Positions 1 through 6,320 of a stretch of 6,320 bases of DNA are shown here, piece by piece (the stretch's first letter is position 1; each line of letters begins with the position of its first letter). The position numbers and the translations under genes were made by a program. The notes beneath the pieces were generated by a model. The model ran no database searches. It saw only the letters and a list, made by a program, of their open reading frames with translations, and was not told the origin of the DNA. Origin of the DNA: DATDPY01 sp964395765 (lineage in GTDB: Bacteria; Bacteroidota; Bacteroidia; Cytophagales; Cyclobacteriaceae); the NCBI GenBank assembly GCA_964395765.1, contig CAYNCU010000229.1:1-6320 (forward strand), given 5' to 3'.

Positions 1-1008
1 GTATTTACACCGAAAGGAGATCTGAAAATTCTTGCCAAAGGATGTACCGCATTGGATTTTGCTTTTGACATACATTCAGAGATCGGGGCCCATTGTATAG
101 GAGCCAAGGTAAACCAAAAACTCGTCCCCTTGAATCATATACTCAAAAGCGGCGACCAGGTAGAGATCCTTACTTCCTCCAAACAAAAACCCAGCGAAGA
201 CTGGCTCCGTTTTGTGGCCAGCACCAAAGCAAAATCCAAGATAAAAGATCTGTTGAAGGTAGAAAGGAAAATGATCATTAACCAGGGGAAGGAAGTAATC
301 GCCAGGAAGCTGAAACAGTTAAAACTCAGCCCTTCAGATGAAGTAATCAACCAGATCAGGGCCTATTTCGATGCGAAGACCAATAACGACCTTTATTTCA
401 AGATTGCCACGGGGGAGATAGAACATACCGAAATCAAAAAATTCCAGGATGCCACCGAAAAGAGAAAACCGGATGCACTCAAAGGGGTTCAGGATGCCAA
501 GTCGTTTGAAAAACAATTATCCAATGTAAAAGGGGAAGTCCGGGATATGCTTCTCATCGGAGAAGATATGGATATCATCGATTACACTTTTGCCAAATGC
601 TGCAATCCAATACCGGGGGATGATGTATTCGGATTCGTTACGGTTAACGAAGGAATTAAAGTGCATCGTACCAATTGTCCGAATGCCATTGAACTCCTGT
701 CCCGTCATGGGCATCGGGTGATCAAAGCCAAATGGACTTCCCAGAAAAAGGTTGCCTTCCTGGCAGGTGTAAAGCTGGTCGGAACCGACCGGATCGGCAT
801 CATCAACGATATAACTTCAATTATTTCAACCGAATTGAAGGTAAACATGAAAAATATCGTGATTGACACTGAAAACGGGATTTTTGAAGGCAAAATCATG
901 CTTTACGTCAACGATACCATCCATCTTGAACTTTTAATCAATAAATTGAGGAAAATCAACGGCATTGTAAAAGTGATCCGTTTTGACGCAAAAGAGGAGA
1001 CCGTATAA
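1..1008 (+). CDS. RelA/SpoT-family (p)ppGpp synthetase/hydrolase, C-terminal part (5' end outside window)
   Basis: This is the regulatory C-terminal half of a long RelA/SpoT homologue, which makes and/or degrades the stringent-response alarmone (p)ppGpp in the cytoplasm. The reading frame is open from base 1, with VFTPKGDLKILAKGCTALDF typical of the start of a TGS domain. A TTG at 52 falls inside that domain and is not the true start. In the 335 codons visible, the TGS domain covers about 1-60, followed by a mostly helical region to about 190. A zinc-finger/CC domain follows, with adjacent Cys200-Cys201 in CCNPIPGDD and His222/Cys226 in HRTNCPN. An ACT domain covers about 251-328. The HD hydrolase and synthetase domains would lie upstream, so whether it is bifunctional cannot be judged here. 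Bacteroidota usually carry a bifunctional Rel/SpoT-type enzyme, so relA, spoT or rel are all possible names. It ends with TAA, 72 bases before fur. Confidence 0.95.
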   Translation, partial: VFTPKGDLKILAKGCTALDFAFDIHSEIGAHCIGAKVNQKLVPLNHILKSGDQVEILTSSKQKPSEDWLRFVASTKAKSKIKDLLKVERKMIINQGKEVIARKLKQLKLSPSDEVINQIRAYFDAKTNNDLYFKIATGEIEHTEIKKFQDATEKRKPDALKGVQDAKSFEKQLSNVKGEVRDMLLIGEDMDIIDYTFAKCCNPIPGDDVFGFVTVNEGIKVHRTNCPNAIELLSRHGHRVIKAKWTSQKKVAFLAGVKLVGTDRIGIINDITSIISTELKVNMKNIVIDTENGIFEGKIMLYVNDTIHLELLINKLRKINGIVKVIRFDAKEETV

Positions 1009-1056
1009 AACCAAAGGGTATTTCAGCAGTTTTTAAGATAAAAGGGCATAATATTT

Positions 1057-1064
1057 TATATTTG
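1057..1064 (+). promoter_or_regulatory. Candidate Bacteroidota-type -7 promoter element for the fur gene
   Basis: The sequence TATATTTG matches the TAnnTTTG -7 consensus used by the primary sigma factor of Bacteroidota at every fixed position. It lies 16 bases before the fur ATG, so the transcript would have a very short leader starting near 1070. No clear TTG -33 element is visible at the expected distance; there is only a T-rich run near 1030-1034. The site sits in the largest intergenic gap of the window and would drive fur and possibly everything downstream. It is a motif match in AT-rich DNA, so it remains a prediction. Confidence 0.5.
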
Positions 1065-1080
1065 CACTGCAATAAGAAAC

Positions 1081-1536
1081 ATGGCTCTAAACCAGAAAAT
1101 ATTCACCGAAGTCAAAAATATTTTTACTTCCTATCTTGAAAACAAGCAGCTCCGGAAGACCCCGGAACGATATGCTATTCTTGAAGAGATATATAACCGG
1201 GAAGGTCATTTCGATGTAGAATCTTTATATTTCAGCATGAAAAGCAATAATTACCAGGTAAGCCGAGCCACGGTATATAACACCCTGGATCTTCTGGTGG
1301 AATGTGACCTGGTAAGTAAACACCAGTTCGGCCAGAACCTGGCCCAGTATGAAAAATCCTATGGTTTTAAACAACATGATCATATTCTTCTTGATTCGGG
1401 AAGAATGATTGAATTCTGTGATCCCAGGATTCAAAATATAAAAAAGACATTGGAAGAGATGTTTGGTATTGACATTACCCATCATTCCCTTTATTTTTTT
1501 GCGAAAGAACGTGAAGGGAAACCTATAGTAAAATAA
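1081..1536 (+). CDS. Fur-family metal-responsive transcriptional regulator lacking the CxxC zinc site
   Basis: This 151-residue protein has the normal length and order of the Fur family. An N-terminal winged helix covers about 1-90 (LRKTPERYAIL, then the recognition-helix region VSRATVYNTLDLL at about 60-72), followed by a dimerisation and metal-binding domain. Residues aligning with the E. coli Fur metal ligands are present: His43 (H33), Glu91 (E81), His99-Asp100-His101 (H88, D89, H90), Glu111 (E108) and His135 (H125). Gln98 replaces H87. The usual CxxCG after HDH reads ILLDSG, one residue shorter and without cysteines, and there is no C-terminal CxxC; the only cysteines are 75 and 113. A cysteine-based structural zinc site is therefore absent. 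Whether it senses iron, manganese, zinc or peroxide cannot be told. The ATG is followed by a normal family N-terminus and preceded by no Shine-Dalgarno sequence. The STAS gene starts 14 bases downstream, implying co-transcription. Confidence 0.93.
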   Translation: MALNQKIFTEVKNIFTSYLENKQLRKTPERYAILEEIYNREGHFDVESLYFSMKSNNYQVSRATVYNTLDLLVECDLVSKHQFGQNLAQYEKSYGFKQHDHILLDSGRMIEFCDPRIQNIKKTLEEMFGIDITHHSLYFFAKEREGKPIVK

Positions 1537-1550
1537 GAAAAACCCTCATT

Positions 1551-1901
1551 ATGGAGTTTACACATGAAGTTTCCGATAATAATGTCCTTCTTATTGTCAT
1601 GTCGGGAGACCTGATAGGGGAAAATAACGGACCCGACCTGGTGAACCTGGTGAATGATAAAATCCAGGAAGGATACTATTATTGTGCCGTGGACCTTTCG
1701 AATGTAAGGTACATGAACAGTTCAGGAATAGGGGTATTGATTACCCTGCTTACCAAATTCAGAAACCATGAAGGTGAGATGGTACTGATCAGGCCCTCTG
1801 AAAATATCAAGAAGCTTTTACTGATCACGAAGCTTAATAAAATCTTCACCGTAAATGATTCCAGGGAAGAAGCGGTTAAAAGCCTGAACCCGAAAAAATA
1901 A
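1551..1901 (+). CDS. STAS-domain protein, anti-sigma-factor antagonist type
   Basis: A 116-residue cytoplasmic protein consisting of a single STAS domain, the fold of SpoIIAA/RsbV anti-anti-sigma factors. The diagnostic segment is VDLSNVRYMNSSGIGVLITL at residues 47-66. It matches the family pattern DLSxVxxxDSSGxGxL, in which the second serine of the SSG motif (Ser58 here) is the residue phosphorylated by an anti-sigma kinase. The usual Asp before the serines is Asn56. In known systems the unphosphorylated form binds the kinase and frees the sigma factor. No RsbW/SpoIIAB-like kinase, PP2C phosphatase or sigma factor is in the window, so its partner is unknown. Bacteroidota STAS proteins can also act in other partner-switch pathways. 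It starts 14 bases after fur and ends 30 bases before purA. There is no signal peptide or membrane segment, so it is not the tail of a SulP transporter. Confidence 0.9.
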   Translation: MEFTHEVSDNNVLLIVMSGDLIGENNGPDLVNLVNDKIQEGYYYCAVDLSNVRYMNSSGIGVLITLLTKFRNHEGEMVLIRPSENIKKLLLITKLNKIFTVNDSREEAVKSLNPKK

Positions 1902-1931
1902 CTTGTCAATTCTGATTAAATAATTTTTTTC

Positions 1932-3218
1932 ATGAAAGTAGACGTAATACTGGGGTTACAATGGGGCGATGAAGGAAAAGGCAAGATTGTTGATTATCTG
2001 GCGCCCCGCTATGATATGGTAGCACGTTTTCAGGGAGGGCCGAATGCCGGACATACCCTGGAGTTCGACGGGATCAAACAGGTATTACACCAGATCCCTT
2101 CCGGAATATTCAGGGATAATATCAAAAACCTGATCGGAAATGGTGTCGTCCTGGATCCTGTGGTGCTGAAAGAAGAGGTAGAGTCCCTTTTGCAATTTAA
2201 AATCGATGCAAAAAAAAACCTTTTCATTTCCAAAAAAGCGCAATTAATACTCCCTACGCACCGGCTGCTCGATGCCGCTGACGAAAAGGCAAAAGGTGTT
2301 GACAAGATCGGTTCCACGTTACGAGGGATCGGGCCAGCTTACAAGGATAAAGTTTCCCGGTCGGGGTTAAGGGTAGGGGACATACTTGAAAAGGATTTTC
2401 TTTCAAGGTTTGAAAAAATTACTTCCAAGCATGAAGAGACCTTGCAAAGGTTTGAGTATTCCTATGAATTGGAACCTTTGAGGAAAACATTCCTGGAAGC
2501 CATTGATTTGCTTCGTTCTTTTAACCTTGTCGACGGGGAATACTTCATCGATGAACTATTAAAAGACGGGAAAAAAGTCTTGGCAGAAGGAGCGCAGGGT
2601 TCAATGCTCGATGTGGATATGGGCAGTTACCCCTATGTCACCAGTTCGAATACTATTGCCGCCGGGGCGGTTTCCGGCCTGGGTCTTGCCCCCACACGCA
2701 TCGGAACTGTTATGGGAATATTCAAGGCTTATTGTACCCGTGTTGGCGGCGGCCCCTTTCCCACGGAGTTGGTTGATGATACCGGTGAATTTCTACGGAA
2801 GAAAGGTCATGAATATGGGGCTACCACAGGCAGGCCCCGGCGCTGTGGCTGGATCGATATCCCCGCCCTGAAATATGCAATAATGCTAAGTGGCGTTTCC
2901 AGGCTTTTTATGATGAAAGCCGACGTATTAGGCGATTTTGATACCATTTACGCCTGTACACATTATAAGCTTCCTGACGGCACGATAACACAACATGTTC
3001 CTCATGCCATGAATAACAGTATCCAGCCTGTGCTGAAAGAATTTAAAAGCTGGAAAAATCTTGATACCTCCATGACGGAATTTGAAAAACTACCGGAGCA
3101 TCTGCTTTATTATATTGACTTTCTGGAAAATCAACTGGGAGCTCCCATCGAAATTGTTTCGATAGGGCCCGACCGTCAGCACACCATTATAAAAAATAAA
3201 GAACTGACCTTTAATTAA
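1932..3218 (+). CDS. purA: Adenylosuccinate synthetase
   Basis: PurA catalyses the GTP-dependent joining of IMP and aspartate to adenylosuccinate, the first committed step from IMP to AMP, as a cytoplasmic homodimer. At 428 residues it has the full family length. The GTP-binding loop GDEGKGK lies at residues 12-18 and contains the catalytic base Asp13. NAGHT follows, with the catalytic acid His41. The IMP-binding region STLRGIGPAYKDKVSRSGLR lies near 127-146. GTVMGIFKAYCTRVGGGPFPTE and TGRPRRCGWID follow, and the protein ends with a guanine-binding IGPDRQHT-type segment. No key residue is missing. The ATG follows a T-rich stretch with no Shine-Dalgarno sequence and begins at the usual N-terminus, VDVILGLQWGDEG. 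The gene lies 30 bases after the STAS gene and its stop is almost contiguous with the protease gene. In other bacteria ppGpp inhibits PurA, which gives a functional link to the (p)ppGpp enzyme upstream. Confidence 0.98.
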   Translation: MKVDVILGLQWGDEGKGKIVDYLAPRYDMVARFQGGPNAGHTLEFDGIKQVLHQIPSGIFRDNIKNLIGNGVVLDPVVLKEEVESLLQFKIDAKKNLFISKKAQLILPTHRLLDAADEKAKGVDKIGSTLRGIGPAYKDKVSRSGLRVGDILEKDFLSRFEKITSKHEETLQRFEYSYELEPLRKTFLEAIDLLRSFNLVDGEYFIDELLKDGKKVLAEGAQGSMLDVDMGSYPYVTSSNTIAAGAVSGLGLAPTRIGTVMGIFKAYCTRVGGGPFPTELVDDTGEFLRKKGHEYGATTGRPRRCGWIDIPALKYAIMLSGVSRLFMMKADVLGDFDTIYACTHYKLPDGTITQHVPHAMNNSIQPVLKEFKSWKNLDTSMTEFEKLPEHLLYYIDFLENQLGAPIEIVSIGPDRQHTIIKNKELTFN

Positions 3219-3224
3219 TTGTTT

Positions 3225-4463
3225 ATGAATGCCGAGACTGTAATGATAATCATACTGGTTATTATTAGTGCTGAATTTTTGTTCAGTAAGATACTGGAAT
3301 ACCTGAATTTCAGATCCCTTAAAAATGATCTTCCCGGAGAATTGAAAGATATTTACAAAGAAGATGAATATAAAAAATCCGTAGCCTATAACCGCACTAA
3401 CTCCAGGTTTTCCTTCCTGACCTCAAGCTTGAGTTTTCTTGTCGTTTTCATACTCGTCAGTACCGGATTTTTCGGATGGTTTGACGGTCTGTTGAGAAAT
3501 TTTATTCATAATGAAATTCTATTAGGGCTAACCTTTTTCGGGATCCTTGCCTTTGCTGCCGATTTGCTTTCGACACCCTTCGATTTGTATGATACTTTTG
3601 TAATTGAAGAAAAATACGGTTTTAATAAAACCACGGCCGGGGTCTATATTTCAGACAAGATCAAAGGATATTTCCTGGCTGCCATTATCGGAGGCGGGAT
3701 CCTTGCCTTATTGCTGGTTTTGGTAAATAAGCTGGGCCCGTCATTCTGGTTCTATTTCTGGCTGGCCTTTGCTTTATTCATGTTCTTTATGAATATGTTT
3801 TATACTTCACTCATCGTTCCTTTATTCAATAAACTGGTTCCCCTGGAAGAAGGCGAATTAAAATCCGCTATCAAAGCCTATAGCGAAAAGGTGAAATTTC
3901 CGCTTGACAATGTTTTTGTCATCGACGGTTCAAAGAGAAGTACAAAATCAAACGCATTTTTTTCCGGCATCGGTAAAAAAAAGAAAGTTATACTTTATGA
4001 CACGCTCATAAAAAATCATACTACGGATGAGCTGGTGGCTGTTTTGGCCCATGAAATCGGGCATTATAAAAAGAAACATATTGTCTGGGGCTATATTCTT
4101 TCTCTTCTTCAGACCGGCGCCTTACTCTATATCATGTCCTTTATTTTGTTTAATCCGTTGCTGTCCTCCGCTTTAGGCGCTGCCCGGAATGGGATCCATC
4201 TGAACCTGTTGACCTTCGGAATATTAATATCTCCTGTAAATCATATTCTCAGCATATTGTTTAACCTTTTTAGCCGCAAAAATGAATACGAAGCGGATGC
4301 ATATGCAGCACAGACATTCAGCAGCCGGCCTTTGCAGGATGCCTTGAAAAAACTCTCTGTCAATAACCTGGGGAACCTGACCCCTCACCCTGCTTTTGTT
4401 TTTGTCAACTATTCTCATCCCCCTCTGCTCGCCCGGTTGGGTTCATTGGGAAAATACACCTAA
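3225..4463 (+). CDS. M48-family membrane zinc metalloprotease (Ste24/CAAX-protease-like)
   Basis: A 412-residue multi-pass membrane protease of the M48A (Ste24) type. Numbered from the ATG at 3225, the zinc-binding HEIGH motif lies at 276-280 (ligands His276 and His280, catalytic Glu277). The third ligand is expected to be Glu354 in the EYEAD motif that is the ExxxD signature of this family. The C-terminal YSHPPLLARL (about 396-405) is also typical of Ste24 homologues. About seven hydrophobic segments are visible, near residues 5-21, 66-84, 98-113, 149-168, 173-196, 288-309 and 326-348. Eukaryotic members cut after prenylated CAAX cysteines. Bacteria generally lack that pathway, so the role is more likely membrane-protein or peptide quality control, which is an inference. 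A TTG at 3219, directly after the purA stop, would add two residues; the ATG is preferred. The tight spacing to purA suggests co-transcription. Confidence 0.93.
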   Translation: MNAETVMIIILVIISAEFLFSKILEYLNFRSLKNDLPGELKDIYKEDEYKKSVAYNRTNSRFSFLTSSLSFLVVFILVSTGFFGWFDGLLRNFIHNEILLGLTFFGILAFAADLLSTPFDLYDTFVIEEKYGFNKTTAGVYISDKIKGYFLAAIIGGGILALLLVLVNKLGPSFWFYFWLAFALFMFFMNMFYTSLIVPLFNKLVPLEEGELKSAIKAYSEKVKFPLDNVFVIDGSKRSTKSNAFFSGIGKKKKVILYDTLIKNHTTDELVAVLAHEIGHYKKKHIVWGYILSLLQTGALLYIMSFILFNPLLSSALGAARNGIHLNLLTFGILISPVNHILSILFNLFSRKNEYEADAYAAQTFSSRPLQDALKKLSVNNLGNLTPHPAFVFVNYSHPPLLARLGSLGKYT

Positions 4464-4498
4464 CCGGCAAATCCACAAAACTGTGCCTGCCCCATACT

Positions 4499-5848
4499 AT
4501 GTTTAAAGACAATCTTGGTCATGCATGGAAAAGTTTTCTGCTGGCCTATCCTGTCATGTTGAGCCAGTTTGGACAGGTTTCAGTAGGAGTGGCAGACAGT
4601 GTAATGGTGGGTAGGATCGGTAAGGATTCCCTGGCAGGCGCGTCACTTGGAAACAGCATTTTTACTTTGTTCCTCACTTTCGGCATCGGGATTTCCTTCG
4701 GCATCACTCCCTTGGTAGCCCAGGCTGACGGGGAAGGTAATTCCGGAAGAATCAGGGAAATTCTTAAGCATGGGGTTCTGATCAACCTGGCAATAGGGAT
4801 CATTTTGCTAATTCTTCTAATCCCGATTTCCGGCATACTCGGTTTTCTGGATCAGCCGGAAAATGTGGTCGTATTGACCCGTCCCTATTTATTGGCTATT
4901 TCCTTATCCATACTGCCGTTCATGCTTTTCCAGGCATTTCGTCAATTTGCCGAGGGACTTACGTATACCCGGCAATCCATGACCATAACCATAATCGGCA
5001 ATTTGCTTAACATCGGACTTAATTACGTTTTTATATATGGAAAATTCGGATTCCATGCCTATGGATTACTGGGAGCGGGGATAGCCACATTCATTTCAAG
5101 ATGTTATATGGCCATGGCCATGGGAGGCTTTATATTTTTATCCCGGAGGTTTGTAAATTACAGGGAACATTTTCGTTCTGTAATTATGAATCGTCGACTG
5201 GTCAGACAGATATTACATATCGGTTTTCCTTCCGGCATGCAATTCATATTTGAAGTAGGGACATTCAGCATGGCTGCCATCATGATGGGCTGGATGGGAT
5301 CCGTTTCCCTTGCGGCACACCAGATTGCCATTAACCTTGCTTCCCTGACCTATATGACGGCTTCCGGGATTGCGGCCGCTACCTCCATTCGTGTCGCAAA
5401 CCAGTATGGGAAAAAAGATATTTTTACGATGCGGAAAGTAGGTTTTATAGGATTTATCATGAGTGGAACATTTATGAGTGTAAGTGCAGTTCTATTAATT
5501 TTGGGACGCCATATTTTACCTTCTTTCTATATCGGCGATTCCGAAGTAATAAAACTGGCATCGACACTCATCTGGATTGCGGCTTTTTTCCAGCTATCGG
5601 ATGGGATACAGGTAGTGGGTCTCGGTGCTTTGCGGGGAATGTCAGATGTACGTATGCCAACTTTTATTACGCTTGTATCCTACTGGATATTGGCCCTGCC
5701 CGTAGGTTATGTGACGGGTATTCTGTTTAATTTAGGCCCTACCGGTATATGGTATGGATTATGGACGGGGCTGACGACCGCCGCCATACTGTTATTTATC
5801 CGCTTTAATAAGATCAGTAAGGTCATGATCCCGGGTACGATAGGATGA
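4499..5848 (+). CDS. MATE-family multidrug/cation antiporter, NorM-like
   Basis: A 449-residue inner-membrane exporter with the twelve hydrophobic segments and the length usual for MATE proteins, which expel cationic drugs and metabolites in exchange for sodium or protons. The first segment carries PVMLSQFGQVSVGVADSVMVGRIG, the hallmark of the NorM branch. Three acidic residues, Asp33, Glu252 (FIFEVGTFS) and Asp368 (QLSDGIQ), align with Asp36, Glu255 and Asp371 of Vibrio cholerae NorM at a constant offset of three. Those residues form the cation site there, so sodium coupling is plausible. The second half begins near the GFPSGMQF segment at about 242, showing the two six-helix lobes. Start choice: the ATG gives the normal short cytoplasmic N-terminus. 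The gene follows the protease by 35 bases with no obvious promoter between. Substrates cannot be predicted from sequence. Confidence 0.95.
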   Translation: MFKDNLGHAWKSFLLAYPVMLSQFGQVSVGVADSVMVGRIGKDSLAGASLGNSIFTLFLTFGIGISFGITPLVAQADGEGNSGRIREILKHGVLINLAIGIILLILLIPISGILGFLDQPENVVVLTRPYLLAISLSILPFMLFQAFRQFAEGLTYTRQSMTITIIGNLLNIGLNYVFIYGKFGFHAYGLLGAGIATFISRCYMAMAMGGFIFLSRRFVNYREHFRSVIMNRRLVRQILHIGFPSGMQFIFEVGTFSMAAIMMGWMGSVSLAAHQIAINLASLTYMTASGIAAATSIRVANQYGKKDIFTMRKVGFIGFIMSGTFMSVSAVLLILGRHILPSFYIGDSEVIKLASTLIWIAAFFQLSDGIQVVGLGALRGMSDVRMPTFITLVSYWILALPVGYVTGILFNLGPTGIWYGLWTGLTTAAILLFIRFNKISKVMIPGTIG

Positions 5849-5893
5849 TATTTGAAATAAAATTTATAAACTTAAGAAACAAACCACTTTCGT

Positions 5894-6320
5894 ATGAGTG
5901 ATTTCATTTTCTGGAAAAACTGGAACAGGACCGAGAGGATATTTATATATGTTTTTTTCGTCTTTTTTTGTCTTGCCTCAGCCTTTCTGATTTACGGATA
6001 TTTTTACGGTTTATCGGACATAATCGATTGGCAAACACGGCAGCAATTAATGCCGGTGGTTTACAATCACTTATCCTACCAAATCGGGCCGTTAAAAATA
6101 AGGCTTCCCCTGAACCAGTATCTGGTATTCCAGTATTTCGAAGGATCAATACTTAAAATTAACCCGATATTCTGGATCATTTACTTGCTTTTTCTTGTCG
6201 TGTCCATCAATCTCATACTCGCGGTGGTTTCAACTATTTCCAGGTTTTGGTTTTACGGGGCCATGGGGGGCTTTTTAGCCTTTGTTGTTTTATTTCTGCG
6301 GGTCAATATATTTTTATTAT
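5894..6320 (+). CDS. Multi-pass membrane protein of unknown function, N-terminal part (3' end outside window)
   Basis: An open frame starts with ATG at 5894 and runs without a stop to the window edge, giving 142 complete codons plus one base. I do not recognise the family. The N-terminus MSDFIFWKNWNRTER is short, basic-aromatic and probably cytoplasmic. A long hydrophobic segment follows at about 16-40. A polar loop comes next at about 41-90, rich in Gln, Tyr and Asn and probably periplasmic, then hydrophobic segments at about 92-115 and 122-142. Short basic residues (Arg117 in SRFWF, Arg136) sit at the ends of or inside these. Having three membrane segments in the first 142 residues suggests a larger polytopic protein. 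I have a vague memory of large unannotated Bacteroidota membrane proteins beginning FWKNWN, but cannot confirm this. It lies 45 bases after the MATE gene in an AT-rich gap. Composition and strand fit the neighbours. Overlapping frames on either strand here are shorter and look like shadows. Confidence 0.75.
   Translation, partial: MSDFIFWKNWNRTERIFIYVFFVFFCLASAFLIYGYFYGLSDIIDWQTRQQLMPVVYNHLSYQIGPLKIRLPLNQYLVFQYFEGSILKINPIFWIIYLLFLVVSINLILAVVSTISRFWFYGAMGGFLAFVVLFLRVNIFLL

Noticed and set aside
52..54. TTG as a start codon for the first gene
   Set aside because: The frame is open upstream to base 1 and the residues before it match the TGS domain of RelA/SpoT proteins. The gene is cut by the window edge and does not start here.
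1026..1070. GCAGT at 1026-1030 pairing with ACTGC at 1066-1070 as a terminator or leader hairpin
   Set aside because: Only five base pairs close a loop of 35 bases that contains the promoter candidate, and no T-run follows. It is likely chance.
1636..1653. A perfect tandem 9-base repeat (ACCTGGTGA twice) in the STAS gene
   Set aside because: It encodes Leu-Val-Asn twice in what should be an amphipathic helix. Two copies of nine bases are unremarkable and the domain is intact around them.
1903..1930. A possible separate promoter for purA (TTG at 1903, TAATTTTT at 1921)
   Set aside because: Spacing between the elements is too short, the -7 match lacks the final G, and it would leave almost no leader before the ATG. 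Read-through from fur is the simpler reading.
2611..2871. An 86-codon open frame on the + strand inside purA
   Set aside because: It lies wholly within the conserved catalytic part of purA in another frame, and its protein is rich in Pro, Ala and Arg with no recognisable domain. It is a shadow frame.
5847..5854. GATATTTG as a -7 element for the last gene
   Set aside because: It misses the first T of TAnnTTTG, overlaps the MATE stop and has no TTG at a suitable distance upstream. It is too weak to annotate in AT-rich sequence.
5943..6156. Overlapping open frames on both strands (62 and 68 codons) near the window end
   Set aside because: Both overlap the longer membrane-protein frame that starts at 5894 and runs open to the edge with clear hydrophobic segments. 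The short frames have no such structure.

Overview
This window is an ordinary-looking chromosomal segment from a member of the Bacteroidota. Several things point there: start codons without Shine-Dalgarno sequences, an upstream TATATTTG promoter element of the Bacteroidota type, and proteins whose sequence matches what I recall of that phylum. From memory, a RelA/SpoT homologue followed by a Fur-family regulator and purA is a common gene order in the group. No RNA gene, insertion sequence, CRISPR array or phage gene is visible, and nothing suggests recent transfer.

Layout: all genes lie on the + strand and are tightly packed. (1) Positions 1-1008 hold the C-terminal 335 codons of a long RelA/SpoT (p)ppGpp enzyme (TGS, zinc-finger and ACT domains; its catalytic half lies upstream). 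(2) A 72-base gap carries the best promoter candidate. (3) Positions 1081-1536 encode a Fur-family regulator that lacks the usual CxxC structural zinc site. (4) Positions 1551-1901 encode a single STAS-domain protein of the anti-sigma-factor antagonist type. (5) Positions 1932-3218 encode purA, complete and with intact catalytic motifs. (6) Positions 3225-4463 encode a membrane M48/Ste24-type zinc protease. (7) Positions 4499-5848 encode a NorM-type MATE exporter with all three sodium-site acidic residues. (8) From 5894 to the end of the window runs the start of an unrecognised multi-pass membrane protein, open at the edge.

How they may fit together: gaps from fur to the last gene are 14, 30, 6, 35 and 45 bases, with no convincing terminator, so fur-STAS-purA-protease-MATE-membrane protein may be one transcript. 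The most coherent functional link is between the (p)ppGpp enzyme and purA. PurA makes adenylosuccinate from IMP using GTP and is a known target of ppGpp inhibition. The Fur and STAS proteins could add metal- or stress-linked control, but their targets are not in the window. I found no clear undescribed system. The points most worth a second look are the cysteine-poor Fur protein, the STAS gene without a visible partner, and the unknown terminal membrane protein.
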